A stretch of 35,930 nt of DNA, from NCBI GenBank assembly GCA_016934415.1, contig JAFGSW010000062.1:1-35930 (forward strand). Direction: 5' to 3'. A program made the translations under genes and the position numbers. The stretch is from Spirochaetales bacterium (GTDB taxonomy: Bacteria > Spirochaetota > Spirochaetia > SZUA-6 > RPPD01). This document shows positions 8,665 through 18,790 of the stretch, piece after piece (position 1 is the stretch's first letter; the number at the start of each line of letters is the position of its first letter). The notes beneath the pieces are model-generated. The model was not told the origin of the DNA. It saw only the letters and a list, made by a program, of their open reading frames with translations, and searched no databases.

Positions 8665-10932
8665 TCAGGAGATATTCATGATCGACAATATCTTGCCGCT
8701 GCCCGAGGTGAGGGCGTCCATGGAGTCCGTGATCTGCCGCAGGGCGTGCGCCACGTCCGCCACGTCGTTTTCAAGCCGCCGGAAGGCTTCCCGGCTTTCA
8801 TCGCCGGCTTTCCTGGATCCGTCGATGGTCGGCCGGATGTCCTTGAGGTAATTGGCAATGACCGTCGCGTTCTCCTTGATCGAGTCGGCGAGCTTGCGGA
8901 TCTCGCCTGCGATCACCGCGAACCCCTTCCCGTAGGCCCCGGCGTGCGCCGATTCGATCGAAGTGTTGATGGCCATGATGTTCACCCGCGAGGAAACGTC
9001 GTCGATGAGCCCGATCACGTCCGCCATCTTTTCGATCTTCTCGTTCATGGCCTTGATGGCCGCGCTCGTCGAATCGACCTTTTCGCCGTTCTCCTTGGTC
9101 ACGGCGATAAGGTCCTCGATCATTCCGATCTTCTCACGCGCCGTGGCGGTCACCGTTTCGATCGAATCGAGCATCGGGCGGACAAGCTCCTGGATGGTGT
9201 CGCTTCTCTTTTTTTCCTCCGTTTCGGTCTTCTCCCTCTCCCGGATGAGCTCCGAGCCCATGAGTGAGCTTGAAATCTGCACCTCAAGCGTGTTGTACAC
9301 GAGCCCGTCCTCCGGACCCAGCTCGAACATGGCGTACCCGAGCCGTCGCTCACGGAAGGTGAGGGGGTGCACGGCATAGGTGTACCGCCGGTCGCGCGGC
9401 CAATACGATTTTTCGGGCAGTGTGTGCGTCCGATGCGATATCTCCGCGTCCTCCCCGCCGTCCCGGTAGGCGACGAAAACCTCGGACTCATCCGTCGGAT
9501 TCGAGATATCGCGGAACACCGAGAGGAAGCACGAGGGAATCTTCAGGAGCGTGAGTTGGGATTTTACCAGATTTTTCAATTCATCGAAATTGAAGGTGGT
9601 GATGAGCAGCTGCCCCACCTCCGTCAGATCATTGAGTTTCCTCTCGATGACGATCGCCCGGGAGGCGAGCGCCTGTTTCGAATACTCTCCCGCGACCACC
9701 GTCGCCTGGTAGACAATGTCCTCGGCGCGGGCCGCGGCCGCCTCTTCCGGCCACAGGGCGCGGGTCCATTTCCGGAGGACGCACAGGGCGCGCTGCCAGG
9801 CCTCCATCCCCCGCCCGCGAAGGATATTGTCCTGGAAGATCCGCCTGAGTTTCGGAAGAGCGGCCGGCGGCTCCCGGCCGCGAACGTCGTCGCACAACGC
9901 GGCGACGACTTCGGCCAGTTCGCGTTCCTCCCCTTCGATCCCCGAACGGCGCAGCTCCCCGAGAAGGATCTCCGCCGGAGCGCCCCCCCCTTCCCGCCGC
10001 TCGCGCCTCGGTTCGCCCGCCTCCCGCGCCAAACCGGAAGAGCAGCCGCACGACTGGCGGACGACGAGCTGAGTGGGGATAACGATCGATTCATTGGCCG
10101 CCTCGCCCCGGATGAGGCGCTCGAGCAGATCCAGGGCGGCGCCGCACATCTCGTCGATCGGCTGGCGAACGGTGGTGATCGGGGGAACGGACGCCCGCGC
10201 CTCGATCGTGTCGTCGAAGCCGGTCACCTTCACTTCCCACGGTATCTGGATCCCCAAGTCCCTCAAAGCGGTGAGGGCGCCGAGCGCCATGGCGTCATTC
10301 GAGGCGACGACGGCGTCGAAGCTTTTCCCCTTCTCCTTTACAAAACAGGTCACCGCCTCCCCGCCCGACTCTTCGTTGAACATCCCGTTGTATATTAAAT
10401 CGGGATCGATGGGGAGTCCCGCCTCGTTCATCGTCTCTCGATAAACGGTCAACCGTTCCTCCGCGTCCACGTTTCCCGCGGCGCCCTTGACGAAGGCGAT
10501 TTTCCGCGCCTTGTGTTCCTCGACCAGGTGGAGGATGGCGTCCCGCAGGCCGTTCCGGTTGTTGACGCGTACGCTCGGGAATCCGGAACGCGAGCCGACG
10601 ACGGTTACGACGGGAATCGCGAATTGCCGGCAGAACTGTTGGAAACGCTCCTCGGAAACGTAATTCCCGATGGGCGAGCTGATAATGAGGCCGTCGAGAT
10701 GGTCCCGATGGATGAGGTCGTATACCAGATTGAGATTTTTCTCGAACGGGTTGTAGGGGGCGCTGTCGAGCGAACCCCCGGCGAAAATCAAGGCATTGAC
10801 GCCGCGTTTCCGGGCGGCCTCCACCATGCTGTACCAGACGAGCTCATGAAAACCGCCCGCGCCGATCGATTCCTGGACTAAAAAACCGACGGTCATGCGC
10901 CGGCCCGAATTGCCGTTTGTGCCGTTAGCCAC
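8665..10932 (-). CDS. Cytoplasmic LacI-type sensor fused to MCP-like signalling domain, copy 3
   Basis: The product has 755 residues from GTG 10932, preceded by AGAGGG. It has the same order of parts as the two downstream copies: a LacI-like ligand-binding fold without a DNA-binding domain (DAVVASNDAMALGALTALRD, VKVTGFDDTIEARASVPPIT), RQSCGCSSG near 295, a helical linker enriched in Arg, Glu and Ala (about 300-400) that differs most from the others, a GAF-like part (LTEVGQLLITTFNFDELKNL, PSCFLSVFRD), and an MCP-like tip (NIMAINTSIESAHAGAYGKG). No membrane segment is visible. A 265-bp gap with its own promoter separates it from copy 2, so it is probably transcribed separately, perhaps with the UroD-like gene 94 bp upstream. 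Ligand and output partner are unknown. Confidence 0.9.
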   Translation of the reverse strand: MANGTNGNSGRRMTVGFLVQESIGAGGFHELVWYSMVEAARKRGVNALIFAGGSLDSAPYNPFEKNLNLVYDLIHRDHLDGLIISSPIGNYVSEERFQQFCRQFAIPVVTVVGSRSGFPSVRVNNRNGLRDAILHLVEEHKARKIAFVKGAAGNVDAEERLTVYRETMNEAGLPIDPDLIYNGMFNEESGGEAVTCFVKEKGKSFDAVVASNDAMALGALTALRDLGIQIPWEVKVTGFDDTIEARASVPPITTVRQPIDEMCGAALDLLERLIRGEAANESIVIPTQLVVRQSCGCSSGLAREAGEPRRERREGGGAPAEILLGELRRSGIEGEERELAEVVAALCDDVRGREPPAALPKLRRIFQDNILRGRGMEAWQRALCVLRKWTRALWPEEAAAARAEDIVYQATVVAGEYSKQALASRAIVIERKLNDLTEVGQLLITTFNFDELKNLVKSQLTLLKIPSCFLSVFRDISNPTDESEVFVAYRDGGEDAEISHRTHTLPEKSYWPRDRRYTYAVHPLTFRERRLGYAMFELGPEDGLVYNTLEVQISSSLMGSELIREREKTETEEKKRSDTIQELVRPMLDSIETVTATAREKIGMIEDLIAVTKENGEKVDSTSAAIKAMNEKIEKMADVIGLIDDVSSRVNIMAINTSIESAHAGAYGKGFAVIAGEIRKLADSIKENATVIANYLKDIRPTIDGSRKAGDESREAFRRLENDVADVAHALRQITDSMDALTSGSGKILSIMNIS

Positions 10933-11026
10933 TCTGTATCCCTCTGTATCCTCGATTCTATTTTCGATAAAAATGATAAGGCATATAACCCTAATTTGCC
11001 AGTGTGAAAAAGCGATGCCGAGGGCT

Positions 11027-11968
11027 TCAGTCCGCCGCGCCGGTCGCGCGGGCCAGGGCCAGGATGTTCGCCTCCGGCGTGTCCGGCCGGAACGTGCAGC
11101 CCGGCGCGAGAATGAAGCCCTTTCCCCCGGCTTCGCGGATCGCCTCCCGCCCCTCCGCGACGACCTCTTCCTGCGGGCAGCGCCTGGCTTTCTCGAAATC
11201 GATGCCGCCGACCAGGCACTTGTCGGTGAGGGTCCGGGCCCGCTCGAGCGAGGGGCCGGCCGACCGATCCTCCCAACTCAAGGCGTCGACCGGATAGTCC
11301 TTGAGGAGTCCGAAGTGGATGTCGCGCACGCCGTGAATGTGGAGAATGGTGAAGGGCTCAGGTTTCGCCGCGGCGAGCTCCTCCACCACCATGAGGTCGA
11401 GAGGCATGATTTTGTCCCGGTAATACTCCTCGGTCGTCCAGGCCCGCTCGCAGCCGTAGGCGCCGAGAAAAAATCCGTCGATCCCGGCCTCCGCCAGACA
11501 CGCCCGTCCGAAGGCGGCGGTATTGCGGGCGATCGCGGCGAGCCCGGCCCGAACGGCCTCCGGCTCGCGCTCGAAATCCTCAAGGATGCGCCGGTAGGCG
11601 AGCCGCTGGCCGAAGTGGAAAGGCAGGAAAATCGTCTGAATCACGGGCACGTCGGGACCGACGGCCGCCTTGATGCGCTTCAATCCCTCGAGCACCCGCC
11701 CAAAGGCCCCGAGGTGCGGATCAAAATCCTCAAGCTCCCGCCAGACTTCGGCCGAGCGGACGAAATCGTACGTGGGGGGCAGGTCGTAGTGCTCGTCGAA
11801 CATCGCCTTGATGTAATCCGGGTCGTATTTCCTGTAGAATCCGAGCGTGAACTCCACGAACCGCTCGATCGTGCGATCGTGCACGCGCGAATGCATGTAG
11901 GCCGAGAAGGGGACGCGGTCCGTTTCCTGTTTGTGAAGCGCGGCCAATACCCGCGCCTTTTTCGTCAT
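11027..11968 (-). CDS. Uroporphyrinogen decarboxylase (UroD/MtaA) superfamily protein, probably not HemE
   Basis: The product has 313 residues from ATG 11968, chosen because MTKKARVLAALHKQETDRVP matches the usual start of these proteins; ATG 11989 and a GTG at 12019 are in frame, and none has a strong ribosome site. The superfamily is a TIM barrel that includes heme-pathway UroD and the cobalamin:coenzyme-M or corrinoid methyltransferases. The HemE substrate-arginine motif is absent. Near the C-terminus there is LHIHGVRD where zinc methyltransferases have HxC, and then LAPGCTFRPDTPEANILAL, so a His-x-His plus Cys metal site is possible. It lies 94 bp upstream of sensor copy 3 and divergent from the rubrerythrin-like gene. 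A role in methyl transfer or demethylation is only a guess. Confidence 0.8.
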   Translation of the reverse strand: MTKKARVLAALHKQETDRVPFSAYMHSRVHDRTIERFVEFTLGFYRKYDPDYIKAMFDEHYDLPPTYDFVRSAEVWRELEDFDPHLGAFGRVLEGLKRIKAAVGPDVPVIQTIFLPFHFGQRLAYRRILEDFEREPEAVRAGLAAIARNTAAFGRACLAEAGIDGFFLGAYGCERAWTTEEYYRDKIMPLDLMVVEELAAAKPEPFTILHIHGVRDIHFGLLKDYPVDALSWEDRSAGPSLERARTLTDKCLVGGIDFEKARRCPQEEVVAEGREAIREAGGKGFILAPGCTFRPDTPEANILALARATGAAD

Positions 11969-12141
11969 AGCGAGAGAATACCCGTTCATACGATTCGTTT
12001 CAATCGGTTTCTTCCTCACCGAGCGGGCCGTCTTTCCCGGCGCAGTCGTCGTTCAAACGAAAAAAAAGGCCGCCCGGCGACGGATTCTAATTTATTAAAT
12101 ATTTGCGCACTTTATTATTTTTTATTCGATCATGTTCGTCC

Positions 12142-12153
12142 GCCAAATTTGGC
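12142..12153. promoter_or_regulatory. Perfect 12-bp palindrome, possible operator
   Basis: GCCAAATTTGGC lies in the AT-rich divergent gap between the UroD-like gene and the rubrerythrin-like gene, 57 bp before the latter's start. The position and symmetry fit a dimeric repressor site, but no regulator is identified and a single palindrome may be chance. Confidence 0.25.
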
Positions 12154-12209
12154 TTGCCCGGCATCGTCTCCTCCCTTATTATTGAATCAGCAAAACAAAG
12201 GAGAGATCG

Positions 12210-12695
12210 ATGGATATTTACAATTATGCCCTCCAGTTTGAAAAAGACGGCGAGGCGTTTTATCGTACGTCAGCCGCCTCGCTTAAGGACCCTCATCTCT
12301 CGGACATTCTTCTTTTTTTGGCCGGTGAGGAGCACAGGCATTACGAACTCCTCGAGCGCCTGAAAAAAGGCGACGCCGAGCGTCCGTCGAGCATTTTCGT
12401 CTCCGACGTCACCAATGTCTTTTCGCGCATGACGGCGAAAAACGAGAGCTTCATCGACCCGAAGGATACGGTGAGCGGCATCCTTACCAAGGCGATGGCG
12501 ATCGAGGAAGAAAGCATCAGGTATTACGACAAGGCGGGGCGCGAAGTTGCGGAGCCGAAGGCGAAAAACCTCCTCAGAGCGCTGAAAAGGCAGGAGGAAG
12601 CCCACTATTCGTTGTTAAGCTCCATCATCGAATATTACGAAACGCCCAATCTCTGGATGGAGCAGGCGGAGTTCCACAATATCAGGGATTATTAG
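12210..12695 (+). CDS. Rubrerythrin-like / ferritin-like diiron protein
   Basis: The product has 161 residues, started at an ATG with GGAGAG just upstream. It is a four-helix bundle with two diiron half-sites. The first is FEKDGEAFY (Glu11) with EEHRHYE (Glu41-x-x-His44). The second is AIEEESIRYY with RQEEAHY. This is the ferritin-like YciF/rubrerythrin erythrin-domain pattern without the C-terminal rubredoxin Cys4 domain of classical rubrerythrin. Related proteins reduce peroxide or handle iron in anaerobes. It appears monocistronic, divergent from the UroD-like gene, with a palindrome upstream. A peroxide-protection role is likely from the family, but the electron donor is not evident. Confidence 0.85.
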   Translation: MDIYNYALQFEKDGEAFYRTSAASLKDPHLSDILLFLAGEEHRHYELLERLKKGDAERPSSIFVSDVTNVFSRMTAKNESFIDPKDTVSGILTKAMAIEEESIRYYDKAGREVAEPKAKNLLRALKRQEEAHYSLLSSIIEYYETPNLWMEQAEFHNIRDY

Positions 12696-12971
12696 GCCTT
12701 GACTGGAAAGAGGACACCCCTCGACTACGCTCGGGGCAAGCTCCGCACACAGGGAAAACGGAGAACACAGAGAAGGATACGGAGATAGAAAAAATATTCG
12801 TAAGTTCCTTCAATCATTCCCTCTTCTCTGTGATCTCCTCCTTCCTCCATGATCTCGCTGGAAGCTTCGCTGCGAAAATCGTGTCCCCGACGTTCCTGAG
12901 TAAAAAGAGCTTGACGAACATCGATTCTCCAATAAATTTGAGATAGACTACGACCGGAAATCGGAGCACTC
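12696..12971. repeat. Gap with ACACGGAGA-type inverted repeat and shared 18-mer
   Basis: No gene is visible. At 12714-12740 a short CCCCTCGA...TCGGGG hairpin is followed by ACGGAGAACACAGAGAAGGA units (12758-12788). Opposite-strand matches lie at 12819-12850 (minus strand GGAGATCACAGAGAAGAGGG). At 12856-12873 the 18-mer CGCTGGAAGCTTCGCTGC occurs, which recurs exactly at 18662-18679. The lon promoter lies at the right end. Confidence 0.6.
12911..12938 (+). promoter_or_regulatory. Possible promoter of lon
   Basis: TTGACG at 12911-12916 is followed after 16 bp by TAAATT at 12933-12938, 34 bp before the lon start. The -35 box is good and the -10 box is moderate. No heat-shock operator of the CIRCE type is seen. 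Confidence 0.4.
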
Positions 12972-15328
<2,357 letters not shown>

Positions 15329-15332
<4 letters not shown>

Positions 15333-15976
15333 ACCTCCAGCTCAAACTTCGCGGCAGAGGCGAAATCTACTTTCTCCGACACGGCCAGACCGAAGGCGCC
15401 AAGCGCGGTCTCATGAAGGGTCTTGGTGAACAGCCGCTGTCCCCCGAGGGCGTCGCGCAGGCGGAGCGCACGGGCGACTGGCTCGCCACCCGCGGCATCG
15501 AGCGCGTTTTCTCGAGTCCATTGCGTCGGGCCATGCAGACGGCTCACATCGTCTCCGGCCGCCTGCACGGCGAACCGGCCGTCACGTGCCTCAATTCCCT
15601 GCGCGAGCTCGACACCGGCACGTTCACCGGCCTTACCCAGGCCGAAGCCGCCGCCCGGCTGCCGGAGGCTTTCAGCGCCTTTCAGAAGCGGAGCTGGGAC
15701 GGCGTGCCCGGCGCCGAAAAATCCGACGCCCTCTACGCCCGGGCCGCGGCCGTGTGGCGCGAGCTCGCCTCCCTCACCGCTTCGGGCTCGGGCCGCCTTC
15801 TGTGCGTCAGTCACAAGGGCATCCTCCAGTGGATCATCAGCCATCCTTTCGCCTCCCGCTCATGGATGCCGCTCTTCGAGATAGATTTCTGCGGCATCTA
15901 CCGTCTCTCCTTCGACGTCAGTGACGAACGGAACTACTTCATCTGGGACATCATGAACCTCGTCGCCTGGCGGTAG
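15329..15976 (+). CDS. Histidine phosphatase superfamily protein (phosphoglycerate mutase-like)
   Basis: The product has 215 residues. The GTG start overlaps the lon stop in GTGA. FLRHGQTEG near residues 16-24 carries the phosphorylated His18. Other conserved parts are SSPLRRAMQTA, RELDTGTFTGLTQAEA and the second catalytic histidine in LLCVSHKG. The family includes cofactor-dependent phosphoglycerate mutase, the cobalamin-pathway phosphatase CobC, and broad-specificity phosphatases. The size and the GTFTGLT motif fit the phosphatase branch better than GpmA. The substrate cannot be predicted. Coupling to lon is clear by overlap, but a functional link is not known to me. Confidence 0.9.
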
Positions 15977-15992
15977 GCTTACTTTAATTCAT

Positions 15993-16256
15993 CACGGAGA
16001 CACGGAGAAGATGAAGAACATCAAGAAGCCAGGAAAGGAGGAAACCAGGAAGAAGAAGGGAAGGGGAAAAAAAAATTAATGAAAAGATTAAATTTAACAA
16101 TAGATGACGATGCGTATTAGTTCAAACTTGATCTGACACTTTTCTGAATATAAGTTTTCACATGTATGCAAGTACTTTCTTTTTTTACCTTTTTCTTTCT
16201 TTTTCCTGGCTTCCTCCCTTCCTGGATTCCTTATAAATTCCCCTCTTCTCTGGGCT
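15993..16256. repeat. Intergenic inverted-repeat element with CCAGGAA arms
   Basis: The convergent gap between the phosphatase gene and the cyclic-nucleotide-binding gene carries no gene. It starts with ATCACGGAGACACGGAGAAG. The left arm (16023-16052) contains GAAGCCAGGAAAGGAGGAAA. The right arm (16203-16232), read on the minus strand, starts AAGGAATCCAGGAAGGGAGG, and the two arms match apart from a one-base gap and a few substitutions. The 150-bp core is AT-rich (16053-16202) and looks unlike the cores of the other copies. Minus-strand TTTATAAGGAA borders the right arm. Confidence 0.8.
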
Positions 16257-16269
16257 TCCAAGCCGGCGG

Positions 16270-16791
16270 TTAGGTTTTCGAAAGGGCGATGCTCAAGGCC
16301 GTGGACAGCTTCAGGATATCCTGATTTCCCTTCCGCACCCGTTCGCAGAGCACGGCGGCTATTTTTTTCACGAGTTTGTATCCCAAGGCCGGATGCCGAC
16401 CGCACAAATCCTCAAAATCGCGTCGTTTCACCTCGAACAGCAGACAGTCGGTCGAGGCGGTGATCGTGGCGCTGCGCGTTTCGTTTTCAAAGAGCGCCAT
16501 GTCCCCGAAAAAAGAGACCTTCCCGGCGTCCAATTTCACGAATGATTTCTCGACGCTGCTGTAGTCCTTCGTGCCGGTCTTCAGCGTGAGGCTCTTGGTG
16601 ACGTCGACGGTGCCGGAGGCGAACAGGAACATCGAGTCGCCCGTCTCCCCCTCCCGCATGATCACTTCCCCGGCCCCGACCGTGACGGGACGGCAGACGG
16701 TCATCAGGGTGTCGAATTCTTTTTTTTCGAGCGATGAAAACAGGTCCCGTGCGGCCAGCGATTTTTTCCATTTCGCGTTCGGAACGCGCAT
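16270..16791 (-). CDS. Stand-alone cyclic-nucleotide-binding domain protein
   Basis: The product has 173 residues. The ATG is preceded by GAGGAAAGGA, which overlaps the stop of the upstream channel gene. Residues 10-150 form a cNMP-binding fold: LFSSLEKKEFDTLM, then GEVIMREGETGDSMFLFASG, then the phosphate-binding cassette FFGDMALFENETRSATITA. The cassette Arg is present and the usual Glu (FGE) is Asp, a conservative change. There is no DNA-binding domain as in Crp and no kinase or channel segment. The last 30 residues are helical. Pairing with the K+ channel gene suggests that cAMP or cGMP signalling acts on the channel through this separate subunit; that is inference from gene order. Confidence 0.9.
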   Translation of the reverse strand: MRVPNAKWKKSLAARDLFSSLEKKEFDTLMTVCRPVTVGAGEVIMREGETGDSMFLFASGTVDVTKSLTLKTGTKDYSSVEKSFVKLDAGKVSFFGDMALFENETRSATITASTDCLLFEVKRRDFEDLCGRHPALGYKLVKKIAAVLCERVRKGNQDILKLSTALSIALSKT

Positions 16792-16806
16792 GTCCGTATC
16801 CTTTCC

Positions 16807-17979
16807 TCACCGGTTCCCGATCACGAACGCGACGTCCGTGTCCTGGATGACGTAATCGCTTCCCGGGTTCAGGCGGATTTTCATCTCCTCTTTTTTCTCC
16901 TCGGCCAGATCGATGTCGGCCTCCTTGAATTTTCGAATGATGAACGCGTCGATCGCCGAGGTGTCGGCGGAGAGGATATCGTCGACCCTCATCTTCGTCT
17001 CCTGGGAAAGAAAGCCCACGAGTACGCCCCGGCCGCTTTTCAGGAAATGATCGGACAGTTCCTTGAACGATTTCCCGAAAAACGGTGCTGGGACCTCGCA
17101 CTGGGTGAAGGCAGCGCCCCCCGCGCCGGACATGAGCTCTTTGGCCGCCCTGGTGATTCCCGTTTGCGCGGTGCCCGCCGCGAACAGGTACCCGTTGAAC
17201 TCGCCGTAGACGAGGATGTTGTCCACGCCCGCGCGGCGCAGATGCTGTTCGTTCTCCCCGTTTAAGAGCTCGGCGCTGACCCGGAGCCCGCGGTTGAGCG
17301 ATTTGGCGGTGAACGCGGCCAGGACGGTGCGCTCGTCGGCGTTTTCCCGGCCTGTCAGGCCCTTTTCATCGGCGAGAATGACGGCGGCCCGCGCCGCCTC
17401 GATGTTCGCTTTCTTCAGGATTTTTTCATTGACGAAATCGCCCCGCACGAAGCGCAGACGGAGGTCGGGGTACTTGGCGTGGAGCGATTGAAAATCGTCC
17501 GCCGTCAACTCATTGACGAGCACGACGCTCTCCTTCGAACGGGCGGACGCCGGCTGGAGCTCTTCCAGCAGCCGTTCCGCGTTCCTGTTCCAGCCGCACA
17601 CTATCAGGTGTTTTTTATCGGTGATGTTTTCCAAACCGCTTCCCTCCCGCAACCGCTTGTTGACGAAGATGCTCGCGATGGTCCCTGAAAAGATCGACAT
17701 CAGGATGAATCCGAAGAACATGAGGATCCCGGCGACGATCTTCCCGAAAGGCTCCTGGGGGATTTTATCGCCGTAGCCGACCGTGGTGACGGTCACGACC
17801 GCCCACCAGATCGCGTCGAAATAATCATTGAACGCGCGGCTGTGGCCGGCTTTCTCGAAGAGATACACCAGCCCGGCGCCGAGCGCCACGAATCCCAGGA
17901 CGAGAACGATCAGGGTGAGTATTTTTTCCTTGGCGAAGACGCCGACGGCGTTCTTCAGTCTGAGCAATAATTTCAGCAC
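16807..17979 (-). CDS. Two-transmembrane potassium channel with RCK (TrkA-N) domain
   Basis: The product has 390 residues. TM1 spans about 20-42, followed by a pore helix, the intact K+ selectivity filter TTVGYGD (residues 65-71), and TM2 at about 80-106. A cytoplasmic Rossmann RCK domain starts at HLIVCGWNRNAERLLEEL (124 onward), close to the ICGW motif of MthK. It includes RFVRGDFVNEKILKKANIEA and ends with a TrkA-C-like lobe containing PGSDYVIQDTDVAFVIGNR. It should form a tetrameric, ligand-gated K+ channel in the inner membrane. The stop codon overlaps the ribosome site of the downstream cyclic-nucleotide-binding gene, 15 bp before its ATG, so both proteins are probably made together. 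Confidence 0.95.
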   Translation of the reverse strand: MLKLLLRLKNAVGVFAKEKILTLIVLVLGFVALGAGLVYLFEKAGHSRAFNDYFDAIWWAVVTVTTVGYGDKIPQEPFGKIVAGILMFFGFILMSIFSGTIASIFVNKRLREGSGLENITDKKHLIVCGWNRNAERLLEELQPASARSKESVVLVNELTADDFQSLHAKYPDLRLRFVRGDFVNEKILKKANIEAARAAVILADEKGLTGRENADERTVLAAFTAKSLNRGLRVSAELLNGENEQHLRRAGVDNILVYGEFNGYLFAAGTAQTGITRAAKELMSGAGGAAFTQCEVPAPFFGKSFKELSDHFLKSGRGVLVGFLSQETKMRVDDILSADTSAIDAFIIRKFKEADIDLAEEKKEEMKIRLNPGSDYVIQDTDVAFVIGNR

Positions 17980-18167
17980 GCGTCGATTCCGGACGGACGC
18001 GCCCGAGCGGGCATCCGCCTCTCCTTACCTCGATTATCGACCCGAAATCCGTCAGACGTTGAGGGAATAATTAGGTTGTCCGATCAATGCAACGCAATCA
18101 ATAAAAAGCTGCGAATAATATTTTGCACGTTTACATCGCCGAGTCCCTTATCGGCGGCGCGAGGCCT

Positions 18168-18512
18168 TTATATAATGCGGCAGCGAAGGATGATAATTTC
18201 ATGAGCCAATAATATGAGAAAAACGACTCCGTTAATGAATAAAAGTGCATGGAGAGCCAGTATGACGAAAATAATGAAGTCGAAACCGATATCGAGACCA
18301 TTGACGGTTACAGAGTACCTGATCTCAATCGGACTATCGAGCGATCTCATGTTTCTCAATAATTCCCTGAGTTCTTTTCGATCAGCTTCAGACAATGCAT
18401 TGAGATCCTCCTCTTCCACCCCTTCAGTTTGGGCATGCATCAATAACGAAATAGGCAAAATAAAAGGCGCGACGATCTGAAGGGATAAAAAGGAATAAAG
18501 AACGATTTTCAA
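18168..18512 (-). CDS. Small AT-rich membrane protein of unknown function
   Basis: The frame gives 114 residues from a TTG start with only a weak ribosome site, so the start is uncertain. Residues 3-25 are hydrophobic (signal anchor), 27-55 are acidic and helical (EGVEEEDLNALSEADRKELR), and 74-110 are strongly hydrophobic and could form two membrane helices. The coding sequence is visibly poorer in G+C than all neighbours, with AT-rich codons, which points to recent transfer or a relaxed gene. I do not recognise the family. It stands alone between the channel gene and a repeat-filled gap. Confidence 0.55.
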   Translation of the reverse strand: MKIVLYSFLSLQIVAPFILPISLLMHAQTEGVEEEDLNALSEADRKELRELLRNMRSLDSPIEIRYSVTVNGLDIGFDFIIFVILALHALLFINGVVFLILLAHEIIILRCRII

Positions 18513-18564
18513 TATTTTTCTCGCACAAGCCTCCCGTCGCCCGATTCATAATGCGTCATGACAT

Positions 18565-18745
18565 ATCCGTAATTCCCATTTTTCTTCATCCGTGTCATCC
18601 GTCCCATCCGTCTTCATCCGTGCTCCTTCCTTTTTTCCCATCAGTGTTATCGGTTCCTTAACGCTGGAAGCTTCGCTGCACGATTCAGTGGTTCTCTTCT
18701 CACTTATCCGTGTTAGCCGTCCTTATCCGTGTTATCCGTGGTTCT
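18565..18745. repeat. Gap filled with ATCCGT-type tandem units
   Basis: No gene is visible between 18513 and 18790. Degenerate units of the type TTCATCCGTGTCATCCGTCC occur at 18585-18621 and CTTATCCGTGTTAGCCGTCC at 18703-18740, in the same orientation. In between is the 18-mer CGCTGGAAGCTTCGCTGC (18662-18679), also found at 12856-12873. The units are the reverse complement of the ACGGATAA units at 825-856. Confidence 0.65.
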
Positions 18746-18790
18746 CTTTTTTACTCGTAGTCAAAACGCCCTTGGTACCCGGAACGCCTA

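Noticed and set aside
3762..10932. LacI-family transcription repressors
   Set aside because: The LacI-like domain starts within 10-15 residues of the N-terminus, so no helix-turn-helix is present, and the C-terminus is an MCP-like tip.
11027..11968. Heme-pathway uroporphyrinogen decarboxylase (hemE)
   Set aside because: The characteristic N-terminal arginine motif and the catalytic-site motifs of HemE are not seen; only the general superfamily fold pattern is.
16094..16405. 103-residue minus-strand frame
   Set aside because: It overlaps the repeat arm and the end of the cyclic-nucleotide-binding gene in another frame; the Lys/Arg/Glu run is translated from the AG-rich repeat.
18583..18745. 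Possible CRISPR array from recurring ATCCGT words
   Set aside because: Units are short, degenerate and irregularly spaced, with no constant repeat of 24-40 bp, no unique spacers and no cas gene nearby.
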